A DNA stretch of 50,500 nucleotides from Dyadobacter sp. CY356 (GCF_021440195.1 NZ_JAJTSZ010000014.1:1-50500), one strand, 5' to 3'. Shown: positions 7,667 through 16,842, counted from the first letter of the stretch. Numbers and translations are program-made. The notes: a model not told the origin generated them from the letters alone.

Positions 7667-9358
7667 GTGCAAATTAACGAGTTCCCGAAGGATCTTCCCC
7701 CAAAATATTACCACGATTACTTTGGCTATGTACTGGATTTTGTGCGAAAAATGTATGAATCCTTATTGAATGAAAATGAGCTGGAATTTCTAAATTCTTA
7801 TACCGCACTTTCAGAGGAAGCACAATGTCTTTTTATTCGTTTTAGTAATCGGAGCAAATCCTTTTTTCGTGTCAATTCACTTTCCTATTCAGAAATCACG
7901 GATATTCCGGCGGCTCTGAATGAGCTTCATGATGCACAATTTATACAGCAGCTTTGTGAACTTCATGAAGAGCGTTTCGAAGAAGTGATGCATTTGTTTA
8001 CCAAACCTGAACATCTGGAATTCGCTAAAATTCTGCAACCGGAAATAATGCCTTCCAAATCCATCAAAAAACAAGATCTGATCCGCTGGCTTCTTTATGA
8101 ATATGATTTTAAATTGATATGTGAGATAATTCAGGAAACAGAACCTGTTGTGAAGGTTGCTTTTGAAGCAGAAGTCATGATGATGAAGTTTTTGTTTTTT
8201 GGAAATCGTTACGCGGATATGACTGAATTTGTGGTTCGAGACCTGGGCCATGTACGTTTTCAGTCTTTTGATCAGGAACATTTGTCAGTTCAGTTTGAAA
8301 CGAGAAAAGATGTTGACGATACGCTGATGATTTCCCTGATGAAGGAAACTTTTGACGTTCTTAAAAATCAATTGCCTCCTGAAGAAATTTTTGACTGGTT
8401 TATGAACTGGCAGGTTGGTGTTTCAGGGAATCTTAGTCCCAAGTCACTCCCGCCCTATCACCTTTTTGTATTACGCGTTGGTGCCTGGCTTGAAAGAAAA
8501 AAAATGCTTTCACAGGCTTTGACCGCTTATCAACTTACCAATGATGCTCCTTCGCGGGAAAGAAGAGTTCGCCTTTTGTATAACCTTGGTGAAATTGAAG
8601 AGGCATTGGCACTTTGTGAAGAAATTGCAGAAAATCCGCAAAACGCAGATGAACGTTACTTTTCACATGACTTTCATGAGCGTATTGTCAACAAAAAGAA
8701 GCGGGCAGTAAAAAGAACGACGCAGGCTTTGAAAGATGCCAGCAGTATAGAAATTCCGATTTCCATTCGTTTTCGTGTTGAACGAGGTGCCATTCAATAT
8801 TACCAGGATCTTGGCGCAGAAGCAGTTTTCAGTGAAAATGAACCCTGGCGATCGTTATTTGGACTTTTATTCTGGGATATTATTTATGATACCAATGTTA
8901 AAGCAATCCATAATCCTCTACAACGCGTCCCATCTGATTTCTTTTTGCCGGATTTTTATTACAAAAGATCAGAACAGCTTTTGGCCAGAATAAAAGATGC
9001 AAATACGCAGGAGGCCATATCGGCAATTGTAGAGAGAACTTTTCACGAAAAGTTTGGCATAACCAATGTGCTTGTGAGCTGGTATCCCGGAATGCTGGAA
9101 ATTGTTTTAAAACTAATCTCGCTCTTAACACCGGAGCAGATCCATGCGGTACTTTTGGAAATATCCCAAAACCTCAGGGAGAATACAAGAGGTTTTCCCG
9201 ATTTGCTGGTTTGGGATGAAACTGAATATTCCTTTATTGAAATAAAATCTCCCACCGATCATTTGTCTTCCCGTCAATTGCACTGGCTGCATTTTTTTGC
9301 GAACCATGACATCAAAAGCCGCATTGTAAGGGTGAAATGGATTAAGGAAGAATCATAA
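7667..9358 (+). CDS. FAN1-like VRR-NUC domain nuclease
   Basis: This 563-residue protein resembles bacterial FAN1. Its C-terminal VRR-NUC domain (about residues 440-560) shows the PD-(D/E)xK core: FPDLLVWDETEYSFIEIKSP, followed by the family's LSSRQLHWLHFF helix. The middle is helical, with a TPR-like stretch (LTAYQLTNDAPSRERRVRLL and GEIEEALALCEEIAENP). FAN1 enzymes are structure-specific 5' flap/exonucleases that unhook interstrand crosslinks; that role here is by homology. The translated start is GTG at 7667, with no nearby ATG giving a full N-terminus. It is monocistronic and convergent with the next gene through a shared terminator. Confidence 0.85.
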   Translation: MQINEFPKDLPPKYYHDYFGYVLDFVRKMYESLLNENELEFLNSYTALSEEAQCLFIRFSNRSKSFFRVNSLSYSEITDIPAALNELHDAQFIQQLCELHEERFEEVMHLFTKPEHLEFAKILQPEIMPSKSIKKQDLIRWLLYEYDFKLICEIIQETEPVVKVAFEAEVMMMKFLFFGNRYADMTEFVVRDLGHVRFQSFDQEHLSVQFETRKDVDDTLMISLMKETFDVLKNQLPPEEIFDWFMNWQVGVSGNLSPKSLPPYHLFVLRVGAWLERKKMLSQALTAYQLTNDAPSRERRVRLLYNLGEIEEALALCEEIAENPQNADERYFSHDFHERIVNKKKRAVKRTTQALKDASSIEIPISIRFRVERGAIQYYQDLGAEAVFSENEPWRSLFGLLFWDIIYDTNVKAIHNPLQRVPSDFFLPDFYYKRSEQLLARIKDANTQEAISAIVERTFHEKFGITNVLVSWYPGMLEIVLKLISLLTPEQIHAVLLEISQNLRENTRGFPDLLVWDETEYSFIEIKSPTDHLSSRQLHWLHFFANHDIKSRIVRVKWIKEES

Positions 9359-9364
9359 AAAAAC

Positions 9365-9398
9365 GAAAAGGACCTCTCAAAACTGAAAGGCCCTTTTC
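9365..9398. terminator. Bidirectional terminator between convergent genes
   Basis: GAAAAGGACCT (9365-9375) pairs with AGGCCCTTTTC (9388-9398) with one mismatch and a 12-nt loop. A-rich and T-rich flanks allow termination in both directions between the nuclease gene and the convergent 539-residue gene. Confidence 0.75.
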
Positions 9399-9420
9399 TC
9401 ATTAACACCCAAGTTCAGAT

Positions 9421-11040
9421 TTACTTCTTCTGATAAGCTCTCTTGAATTCGCCTGCTTTTCCTTTTTTGACAGGAGCCGAATAGTTGATTTTATTTCTTC
9501 CCTGAGGAACACCTGCACAGTCACCTGCCACAATGGTTTCAACCGAAGTATAAACTGTTGTAGCCCATTTAGGAATAATGATACCAGATGTCTCTGCATT
9601 CAGATCAAGTTTCGAAGCATCGCAATTATCCCTTTTCACAGTTCCTAAAAGATGATATTGAGAAATAGTTTTCGACACTGTATCGATTGGACAAATACAG
9701 CCTACGCAAGATGTTGGCGATTTGCCGTACTTAACTCTTTTAACTTTAACCTTTTTGTATGCATATACTTCCAGGAAGCATTGTTTGAAACAACGGTCAA
9801 CCGAATCGATGATTCTTTCCGGTTTTTGAACAGAGAAACCTGTTGTACTGGCTTCACTGGTACAGGATGCACAGGAAGAAATCTGCTGACTCTGCACCGT
9901 CACATAATATTGTCCTTCTACCGGACGGCCCGTTGCCGGATTTAAATATCCTGCCGGCCATGCCATCTTTGTTTCTTTCTGACAAACAACCTGAGCGATC
10001 ACATTATCCATTCCGCCATTTAACTGATGAAGACGGGCGGTGAAAGTTTCACTTTTGGTTGAATCCAATATACTACGGCTTTTCCAGCTGATCTGGATAC
10101 TATCAGCTTTTGTAGAATCAAGCGTACTGAAAACAAGTCCTTTGATTGACTTTCCGTTCATCATCAATTCCAGATCAGGCGCTTCGCATAATAATGGTGG
10201 CGTCGGATCTTTTCTGAAAGGAATATCGCGAACGAAATTGCGGCGAAAAGCAAGTCCGGCAGAAAAACCACCGTGTTTTCTCTGATAACTATAAATGGTA
10301 GCACCCGGGAAAATGTAGTTCACTTTTGTTCGAAAACCAGTTGCTTCGACCCCCCAGGACCAAAGTCCTTTTTTACTTGGAAAGAATAATCCTAATGTTG
10401 TCAGCACTCCTGCATGATAACGCTTGTCAGTAGCCGTTACAGAATAAATATTATTGGAAGTGGCCTGATCATAAACAAAAATAGCCGCTGGTGTTGTCCT
10501 GAAAAGTCCGCCACGAATGGAAGCCTCAATAAATGGAGATCTTGTTTTCTTTCCAAAGGCGTAACTAAGCACAGGCCCGGCAACAATATAATGATCCTCC
10601 GAAGCACCTTTTCTGATCACCGCATTACTCGAACCGGATTCAGCAATAATCTTATCCAGGAAATCGTCCAGATCATTTCTTAAAAAGAAAGTCTGCAAAC
10701 CGGCAATGGCACCGACACCGAATTTCAGCTGTTTATTTTTCTTTGTATTGAAAAAATAATCAGCGTTCAGATTCGCATGATAACCAATACCATTGAAAAG
10801 TGATTTGTCGCGATATTTGTTTGAATTAAAAGTGCTTGACCACTTTCCACAAAATGCAACGGCAGGCCCGATAAAACCACCAACACGCCAGGGACTTACC
10901 CGATGTTCAATCCCGACTGTGTCACAACCTCCGGCAGGATTCGGGCAATTTGGTGTTCTGGATTCCTGCCCGTAGGACAAGGAAAATATTAGACAGAAGA
11001 AAACCAGTGGAAGAATTTTGAGTAAACAGAGTCTTTTCAT
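9421..11040 (-). CDS. Secreted protein, barrel-like N-half and Cys-rich C-half
   Basis: I do not recognise this 539-residue protein as a named family. It starts with a signal peptide (LPLVFFCLIFSLSYGQ). The N-terminal half to about residue 270 alternates short aromatic and glycine-rich strands such as GVGAIAGLQTFFLRND and SPFIEASIRGGLFR, like small outer-membrane beta-barrels. The C-terminal half is enriched in cysteine (CASC, CFKQC, CVGCIC, DNCDAS) and would be exported and probably disulfide-bonded. The C-terminus is very basic. It lacks a clear T9SS domain. It is monocistronic. An outer-membrane-anchored surface protein is a reasonable reading, but its function is unknown. Confidence 0.75.
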   Translation of the reverse strand: MKRLCLLKILPLVFFCLIFSLSYGQESRTPNCPNPAGGCDTVGIEHRVSPWRVGGFIGPAVAFCGKWSSTFNSNKYRDKSLFNGIGYHANLNADYFFNTKKNKQLKFGVGAIAGLQTFFLRNDLDDFLDKIIAESGSSNAVIRKGASEDHYIVAGPVLSYAFGKKTRSPFIEASIRGGLFRTTPAAIFVYDQATSNNIYSVTATDKRYHAGVLTTLGLFFPSKKGLWSWGVEATGFRTKVNYIFPGATIYSYQRKHGGFSAGLAFRRNFVRDIPFRKDPTPPLLCEAPDLELMMNGKSIKGLVFSTLDSTKADSIQISWKSRSILDSTKSETFTARLHQLNGGMDNVIAQVVCQKETKMAWPAGYLNPATGRPVEGQYYVTVQSQQISSCASCTSEASTTGFSVQKPERIIDSVDRCFKQCFLEVYAYKKVKVKRVKYGKSPTSCVGCICPIDTVSKTISQYHLLGTVKRDNCDASKLDLNAETSGIIIPKWATTVYTSVETIVAGDCAGVPQGRNKINYSAPVKKGKAGEFKRAYQKK

Positions 11041-11180
11041 AAAACAATGAATAAAAGTGAGCGAATAGTTGTGAAATTAAAGGCACTTTTTGCCGTATAT
11101 CCGGCAACGCATTAACAATACAGACGTGCAAACTTCATTTTGGTAACTCACCAGTTTACCATTATTTTAATTTTCCAAAA

Positions 11181-11211
11181 CAAAAACCCGCAGCGAAAGA
11201 ATCGGTCTGCG
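11181..11211 (-). terminator. Possible terminator of the EEP-family gene
   Basis: On the minus strand CGCAG (11207-11211) pairs with CTGCG (11189-11193), followed by GGTTTTTGTTTT. The stem is only 5 bp, so the call is weak. It lies about 90 bp beyond the stop of the gene at 11303-12124. The remaining intergenic DNA to 11302 holds nothing else recognisable. Confidence 0.4.
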
Positions 11212-11302
11212 TGCAGGGCGTTAAAGAATAAGACTTGATTAAGGAACGTTGATGGAATGAAAATAGAAAAAACTCTATCGCAAGCAGATTTTGTAATAAG
11301 GA

Positions 11303-12124
11303 CTAGTTAACAATTGACAATTCTGCAAAAACAGGTAAATGGTCCGAGGCATATTTCTCGTCTATCACTCTGTGGCTTAATGTTTTAAATATACCAAAAG
11401 GTTTCGACATTATAAAATCTATTGTCTTCTCAGGCTTATCTGTCGGAATTGTGTGACCACAGTTTTTAACACAACTCCTAATAAAATACTTATCGAAATA
11501 ATTTATGACTTTACTTTCCGGTTCTGCATTGAAATCTCCGGCGAGTATCATCGGTAATTTTTCGTTGCCAAAATGTTCCATAATGGTTTCAGACTGTAAA
11601 AGTCTGTTAGGTTCATTTAAACCCAAATGTGTACTGGCAAAAATGACTTTTTGTTTTGAAGGCAACATCACGGTGATGGCCGCAATGGTTCTCATTTCTT
11701 CAAGCAGGTCCTTTTTAATTGGAAGAGCAAACCGGGCCGAATCTACAATAGGGAATTTAGATAAAACCGCAACGCCATAATCTCCCCCCTGATGGTCAAT
11801 TGCTTTTGAAAAATAGAACTTCATCCCTGTTAAACCGGCGATCTGTTTTGCCTGATTTAGTCCTTTCCCTGAACGCTCGGTGTTGATATCTACTTCCTGT
11901 AAAGCTACCAAATCCGGTTTTGCATTATTGATAACCTTCGCGATCGCCTCCACATCAATTCTTCCGCCAGCAGATTCTGGTGGATTGCAGTGATGAATGT
12001 TATATGTCATAACGCGCAGAGTTCGTTTTTGCTCTTCACTTCTGGTTTCAGAAACCTGAATTACAGGCGTTGTAAATGAGGAGATAGCAATTAAAATACA
12101 ACAAAGGGATAGGATAGGTTTCAT
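11303..12124 (-). CDS. Secreted endonuclease/exonuclease/phosphatase family protein
   Basis: This 273-residue protein has an N-terminal signal peptide and a single EEP (DNase I-like) domain. The family landmarks are present in order: MTYNIHHCNPP, PDLVALQEVD with the metal-binding glutamate, GVAVLSKFPI, STHLGLNE, LAGDFNAEPES (the D-x-N catalytic motif), and the terminal SDHLPV histidine. The EEP fold covers nucleases, sphingomyelinases and inositol phosphatases, so the substrate is not decided by sequence. Export suggests periplasmic or extracellular phosphodiester hydrolysis. The 3' end carries a GTTAACAATTGACAATT motif like the repeats elsewhere in the window, with the stop codon beside it. 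Confidence 0.88.
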   Translation of the reverse strand: MKPILSLCCILIAISSFTTPVIQVSETRSEEQKRTLRVMTYNIHHCNPPESAGGRIDVEAIAKVINNAKPDLVALQEVDINTERSGKGLNQAKQIAGLTGMKFYFSKAIDHQGGDYGVAVLSKFPIVDSARFALPIKKDLLEEMRTIAAITVMLPSKQKVIFASTHLGLNEPNRLLQSETIMEHFGNEKLPMILAGDFNAEPESKVINYFDKYFIRSCVKNCGHTIPTDKPEKTIDFIMSKPFGIFKTLSHRVIDEKYASDHLPVFAELSIVN

Positions 12125-12146
12125 GATTTGTCAGGATTAATATTGC

Positions 12147-12210
12147 GGTGCGCTGCACCTTGGATTATACAAAAATATACATTGCTACAAATATTCCGGT
12201 GCGCTGCACC
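12147..12210. repeat. Pair of REP-like palindromes GGTGCGCTGCACC
   Basis: Two identical 13-nt palindromes lie at 12147-12159 and 12198-12210. Each can form a GGTGC/GCACC hairpin with a 3-nt loop, and each is followed by a T. The second is preceded by TTGCTACAAATATTCC. They lie between the divergently oriented EEP and M16 genes. The pattern resembles REP/BIME elements; no transposase is next to this pair. Confidence 0.8.
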
Positions 12211-12337
12211 TCTGCCATGTTGAAATATGCTTTGTTGTAAATATAATAGCAGGCTCCCGGATGCCATTCATCAAAATGATGATTTCTATCACGGTTTTTT
12301 GTTTATTATTACAAAACAAAAAAACTGAATCGTAACT

Positions 12338-13660
12338 ATGAAGCTACGCAAACTATTGCTGGGAGCAGCAATAATGACTGGAATTGGTTTTGCCAATGGC
12401 CAAAGTAAACCCGAAGATGTCAAAACTTTCACGCTGGCAAACGGCATGAAATTCCTCGTGCTTGAAGATCATTCCATCCCAAATGCCAATATGTATTTGT
12501 TCTGGAAAGTTGGATCAAGGAACGAAGTGCATGGAATAACCGGCTTGTCACACTTTTTTGAACACATGATGTTCAATGGTTCCAAAAAATACGGACCGAA
12601 ACAATTTGACCGTACCATGGAAGCCAATGGCGGTTCCAATAATGCTTACACTTCCGAAAACGTAACCGTATATACCGACTGGTTTCAAAAGGATGCTCTG
12701 GAAACGATTTTCAAACTGGAATCTGACCGTATCGCGGATTTGACAATCGATCCAAAAATGGTTGAAAGTGAACGCGGCGTCGTTTTATCAGAAAGAAGTA
12801 CAGGATTGGAAAACAGCAATTACCGTATGCTTGGTGAATTGGTACAATCGGTTGCTTTTCAGGAACATCCGTATATGTTTCCGGTGATTGGATTCGAATC
12901 GGACATCAAAGCGTGGACACAATCTGACCTTGAAAATTATTTCAAAACTTATTATTCACCAAATAACGCAACGGTTGTTGTGGTTGGTGACATTACGGTC
13001 GACCAGGTTAAAAAACTGGCTAACCAGTATATGGCGCCAATTCCTGCGAGAGGACTTCCTCCTAAAATACGCACGGTTGAACCAGAACAAAACGGCGAAC
13101 GGCGGGTTACAACGTACAAGGATATCACAACGCCAAATGTTTTGCTTTCATACCATACCCCGCAAACCGGTCACGAAGATTATTATGCACTGGATTTGTT
13201 AAGCAGTTTACTGACGTCCGGAAATTCATCCAGACTGGTAAAATCGTTGGTGATGGATACCACGATCGCCTCCCAGGTTTTTACTTTTATAGGAGAAGGT
13301 TTTGATCCTAATTTGTTCAACATCTATGCGGTTGCAGGCGACAGCGTTTCAGCACCAACACTTGAAAAATCAATTCTGGATCAAATTGAACTTATCGTAA
13401 AAAGCGGCGTTACCGACAGCGAATTGCAAAAGGTAAAAAACCAGAAATTGATGGAATTTTACAGAAGTATGGAAACCATCAACGGCAAAGCAAATAGTAT
13501 GGGCACCTACGATGTATTTTTTGGTGATTACCGAAAAATGTTTGATGCGCCAAAACTCTATGAAAAAGTGACTGTGGAAGATATCAAACGCGTTGCAGCT
13601 AAATATTTTACCGAAAGAAACAGGACTGTTGGCTATTTGTTACCTGAAAAGAAAGTATGA
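12338..13660 (+). CDS. M16-family zinc metallopeptidase, active subunit
   Basis: This 440-residue secreted protein is an M16B (pitrilysin-superfamily) peptidase. The inverted zinc motif HxxEH is intact as SHFFEHMMFNG (H72, E75, H76), and the third metal ligand lies in the SERGVVLSE segment at about 143-152. A signal peptide (residues 1-21, ending FANGQ) sends it to the periplasm or outer membrane. It is the first gene of a pair: the next gene, 54 bp downstream, encodes an M16 homologue lacking the metal site. Such pairs form heterodimers in which the inactive partner helps bind substrate peptides. The substrate is unknown. The two REP-like palindromes lie upstream. Confidence 0.92.
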   Translation: MKLRKLLLGAAIMTGIGFANGQSKPEDVKTFTLANGMKFLVLEDHSIPNANMYLFWKVGSRNEVHGITGLSHFFEHMMFNGSKKYGPKQFDRTMEANGGSNNAYTSENVTVYTDWFQKDALETIFKLESDRIADLTIDPKMVESERGVVLSERSTGLENSNYRMLGELVQSVAFQEHPYMFPVIGFESDIKAWTQSDLENYFKTYYSPNNATVVVVGDITVDQVKKLANQYMAPIPARGLPPKIRTVEPEQNGERRVTTYKDITTPNVLLSYHTPQTGHEDYYALDLLSSLLTSGNSSRLVKSLVMDTTIASQVFTFIGEGFDPNLFNIYAVAGDSVSAPTLEKSILDQIELIVKSGVTDSELQKVKNQKLMEFYRSMETINGKANSMGTYDVFFGDYRKMFDAPKLYEKVTVEDIKRVAAKYFTERNRTVGYLLPEKKV

Positions 13661-13714
13661 TAACCGGCTCAGCACTTGTTTCCAATCTTTTGTATTGATC
13701 TAAAAAAATTCACA

Positions 13715-15091
13715 ATGAAAAATATATTCCTTGTATTGCTTACACTGACGACTTTGTCGGTAGCTGCGCAAAACAATTTTAAAGTCCCGAAGTATGAAAA
13801 ATTCAAATTAAAGAATGGACTTACGGTTTATTTGATGGAACAGCACGAAGTTCCGCTGATCAATGTTTCTGCGGTTTTCGATGCGGGATCAATTAACGAC
13901 GGCGAACAATACGGATTGGCCAGCCTGACGGCAGATGCGCTGGTTTTTGGTACACAGAAATACACCAAAGCGCAAATTGAAGAAATAACGGATTATGTCG
14001 GGGCAAATTTGGCCACGACCGCCGGAAAAGAGGGTGCGAGTATCCGTTCTTCATTTGCAGTGAAAGATCAGGATAAGTTATTTGATGTTTTGCAGCAAAT
14101 CATGATTCATCCGGTTTTTGATCCTGTTGAATTTGACAAACACAAACAGCGGACATTGCTTGAATTAACGCAAATCAAAGAACGGCCGCGTAATGTGATC
14201 GGCAATTATTTTAATGCTTTCATGTTTGAAAAACATCCGTACGCAACGCCAACCGGTGGTACCAAATCAACCGTTGAAAAAATTACTATTGATGAAGTAA
14301 AGAAATTTTATCAGAATAATTACACAACCGGAAAAGGTGCCATTGCCGTTGTAGGTGATTTCAAAACGGCGGATATGAAGAAAAAAATCACAACTCTTTT
14401 TGGAGACTGGAAAACGGCGGAAGCCAGAATGATTAAACGTGCGGTACCAGAACTGGCTTTTACAAAAAGTCGTGTATTACTGGTTAACAAAGATGATGCA
14501 CGAGAAACTACGTTTTTTATTGGTGGCAAAGGAATTCCATATAGTTCACCCGATTACATTCCGGTTTTGGTTGTGAATACCATTTTGGGCGGACGTTTTA
14601 CATCATGGCTTAATGATGCCTTGCGTGTTAATTCCGGTCTTACTTATGGCGCAAACAGCCGTTTCAGCAGATACAAAATGGCCGGTACTTTTTACATCAG
14701 CACCTTTACCAAAAATTCAACAACAGTTCCTGCGGTTGATATGGCATTGAGTGTGCTGGATAGTCTGCATAAAACCGGAATCAGCGAAACGGTTCTGGCA
14801 TCAGCAAAATCGTATGTTAAAGGAGATTTTCCGCCGGATTATGAATCTGCCGGAGCTTTGTCTGGTTTACTTACGGATATGTTTTTATACAATTTCGACG
14901 AAAACTTTATCAATACATTTCAGGCAAAAGTGGACGGGATGACAACAGCTCAGACGAAAACAATTATTGAGCAATATTTCCCAAAAGATAATCTGCAATT
15001 TATTATGGTTGGAAAAGCAGCAGATATCCGGGAGCAGATAAAGAAATATGGTGAAGTGACTGAGAAGCAGATTAAGACGGACGGATACTGA
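13715..15091 (+). CDS. M16-family peptidase, inactive partner subunit
   Basis: This 458-residue protein begins with a signal peptide (MKNIFLVLLTLTTLSVAAQ). The ATG at 13715 was chosen because the frame's upstream start at 13676 would place 13 non-signal residues before it. The fold follows the M16 pattern (KLKNGLTVYLMEQHEVPLI, then NVVG-like NYFNAFMFEKHPYATP and TTGKGAIAVVGDF). The position of HxxEH instead reads EQYGLASLTADAL, so the zinc site is absent. It probably forms a dimer with the active subunit encoded just upstream. The operon ends in a region of inverted repeats shared with the convergent gene. Confidence 0.9.
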   Translation: MKNIFLVLLTLTTLSVAAQNNFKVPKYEKFKLKNGLTVYLMEQHEVPLINVSAVFDAGSINDGEQYGLASLTADALVFGTQKYTKAQIEEITDYVGANLATTAGKEGASIRSSFAVKDQDKLFDVLQQIMIHPVFDPVEFDKHKQRTLLELTQIKERPRNVIGNYFNAFMFEKHPYATPTGGTKSTVEKITIDEVKKFYQNNYTTGKGAIAVVGDFKTADMKKKITTLFGDWKTAEARMIKRAVPELAFTKSRVLLVNKDDARETTFFIGGKGIPYSSPDYIPVLVVNTILGGRFTSWLNDALRVNSGLTYGANSRFSRYKMAGTFYISTFTKNSTTVPAVDMALSVLDSLHKTGISETVLASAKSYVKGDFPPDYESAGALSGLLTDMFLYNFDENFINTFQAKVDGMTTAQTKTIIEQYFPKDNLQFIMVGKAADIREQIKKYGEVTEKQIKTDGY

Positions 15092-15100
15092 AAAGGACTT

Positions 15101-15240
15101 CGGCTTTCGGCAGTCGGCTATCAGCTGGTGGCCTAAAAGAAATTTGATATGAATAAATAATCATCTGCTTTCGGTGGTGTTTTTAAGGCTAAAATTTGTC
15201 ACTGCCATTTTTAGCCGAAAGCTGACCGCCGAAAGCCTAT
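15101..15240. repeat. Imperfect long inverted repeat of GGCTTTCGGC type
   Basis: The arms 15101-15130 and 15211-15240 share GGCTTTCGGC-x-GTC in inverted orientation (14 positions, one mismatch) and a weaker AGCT(T/A)TCGGCT continuation. The approximately 80-nt centre repeats CTTTCGG and TTAGCC-like words. It separates two convergent genes and could form a large hairpin in either transcript, so it may also terminate transcription. Confidence 0.7.
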
Positions 15241-15246
15241 GTTTTT

Positions 15247-16704
15247 TTAATTTCTATAATCCAATGCCGGTTTACGATTTCCTACCATGGCTTCATATTT
15301 AAAATTAGCGCCTTTTGCTTTTTCCCAATCTGCGTGTGCTTTCTGGATTAAAGCCGGATCTTTAAATAAATCGATAGCCGTTAAGGCCAGTGTTTTTGAA
15401 GCGACCATCATTCCTTTTTTACCAATTTCAGTACCTCCTGCTGCAACGGCCTGCCAGCTATGTGCCGGAGTGCCAGGTACCCATGTTGCTGTTGAAAGAC
15501 CAACCGTTGGCACGGCCCAGCTTACATCACCAACATCTGTCGAACCACCCATTCCTTCAATTTTTGTTGAAAAAGCAGGTACCGTTTCAGCTTCTGTATA
15601 TTTTGGTTTGGCCTCTGTTGATGCCGGTAAGGTGGCAATAATTTTTTCTGAAAATGCAATTTCCTCCGGTGTATACTTAACACCACCCACAGTTTCCAGA
15701 TTTTTAAACATCACACGGGAAAGTGACTCAATGGGAAGCAAATCATAAGCACCTCCGGTAATTTCCATTTCAACCTTTGTTCCGGTTCCCATTGCCGCTC
15801 CTTTCGAAGCTTCCACAATTCTTGCCCAGACATCCTTTACAACTTCACGGTTGTTATGGCGGGCATAATAATAAACCTCTGCAAATGCCGGAACCACGTT
15901 TGGTGCCTCACCGCCCCGGGTAATTACATAGTGAATACGGGTTTCCTGAGGAATATGCTCGCGCATCATGTTTACCATATAATCCATTGCTTCCACCCCA
16001 TCCAGGGCAGAACGTCCGCGTTCAGGTGCTCCGGCTGCATGCGCAGCTACGCCATAAAAACGAAATTTTGCCGAAATATTGGCCAGAGAAGACGCCGGAT
16101 TTGCCGAGTTTCTATCTCCCGGATGCCAGTGTAAAACAACATCTGAATCTTTAAAAACTCCTTCTCTTACCATATAAACCTTACCCGAACCGCCTTCCTC
16201 TGCCGGGCAGCCCATCAATTTGATCGTACCTGTTTTTCCATTTTGTTTAAGCCAGTCTTTCACTGCAATGGCAGCAGCGGTGGAAGCGGTTCCGAAGAGA
16301 TGATGGCCACAGGCATGTCCGGCTTTTTGCCCTTCTATTACTTTTCTTTCCGGAACAGCTTCCTGCGCCATACCCGGCAAGGCATCATATTCCGCTAAAA
16401 TGCTGATTACCGGTTTCCCCTTACCATAAGTTGCCACAAAAGCGGTCGGGATACCGGCTACTCCTTTTTCCAAAGTAAAACCTTCTTTTTCCAGTTCCTC
16501 TTCCAGAATTGCCGAGCTTTTCACCTCTTTATATCCAACTTCTGCCAAATCCCATATTTTTTTTGACACGTCACCATAGTGATCTTTTTTCTTATCCAGA
16601 TTGGCGATTACTTCTTTCTGCTCTTTGGTAGCGGCCGCCTGGCCATAAGAACAAACAGCACTCAGACTCAGTAAAGCGAGAAAACTAAGGTTGATTTTTT
16701 TCAT
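15247..16704 (-). CDS. Secreted M20-family amidohydrolase (AbgB-like)
   Basis: This 485-residue protein belongs to the M20 metallohydrolases and resembles p-aminobenzoyl-glutamate hydrolase subunit B. The metal site motifs are GHACGHHLFGTAS and GCPAEEGGSGK, and the dimerisation domain includes SAKFRFYGVAAHAAGAPERGRSA split in the usual way. An N-terminal signal peptide ends in VCSYGQ, so it acts outside the cytoplasm, unlike Escherichia coli AbgB. It is downstream of SusD on the same strand, but a strong 28-bp palindrome lies between, so it may have partly independent expression. It would cleave an amide bond in a ligand perhaps taken up by the neighbouring SusCD pair; this link is inferred from position. 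Confidence 0.88.
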   Translation of the reverse strand: MKKINLSFLALLSLSAVCSYGQAAATKEQKEVIANLDKKKDHYGDVSKKIWDLAEVGYKEVKSSAILEEELEKEGFTLEKGVAGIPTAFVATYGKGKPVISILAEYDALPGMAQEAVPERKVIEGQKAGHACGHHLFGTASTAAAIAVKDWLKQNGKTGTIKLMGCPAEEGGSGKVYMVREGVFKDSDVVLHWHPGDRNSANPASSLANISAKFRFYGVAAHAAGAPERGRSALDGVEAMDYMVNMMREHIPQETRIHYVITRGGEAPNVVPAFAEVYYYARHNNREVVKDVWARIVEASKGAAMGTGTKVEMEITGGAYDLLPIESLSRVMFKNLETVGGVKYTPEEIAFSEKIIATLPASTEAKPKYTEAETVPAFSTKIEGMGGSTDVGDVSWAVPTVGLSTATWVPGTPAHSWQAVAAGGTEIGKKGMMVASKTLALTAIDLFKDPALIQKAHADWEKAKGANFKYEAMVGNRKPALDYRN

Positions 16705-16776
16705 AAGTATGGATTTAAATCATAAAAAAAATTAGTGCATTTCGGGCAGAGATAAAAATATGAGCTTTAAAATAAG

Positions 16777-16804
16777 ACAGGAAGGCAGCGCGCTGCCTTC
16801 CTGT
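16777..16804 (-). terminator. 28-bp perfect palindrome after susD
   Basis: The 14-nt half ACAGGAAGGCAGCG is followed directly by its exact reverse complement, with no spacer. On the minus strand it is followed by CTTATTTT. It lies 39 bp beyond the susD stop and 72 bp before the M20 gene start. Terminator or transcript-stabilising hairpin are both possible. Confidence 0.75.
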
Positions 16805-16842
16805 GAAACTTATTGATCCTTTCAGATCAGACATTTTTTCAA

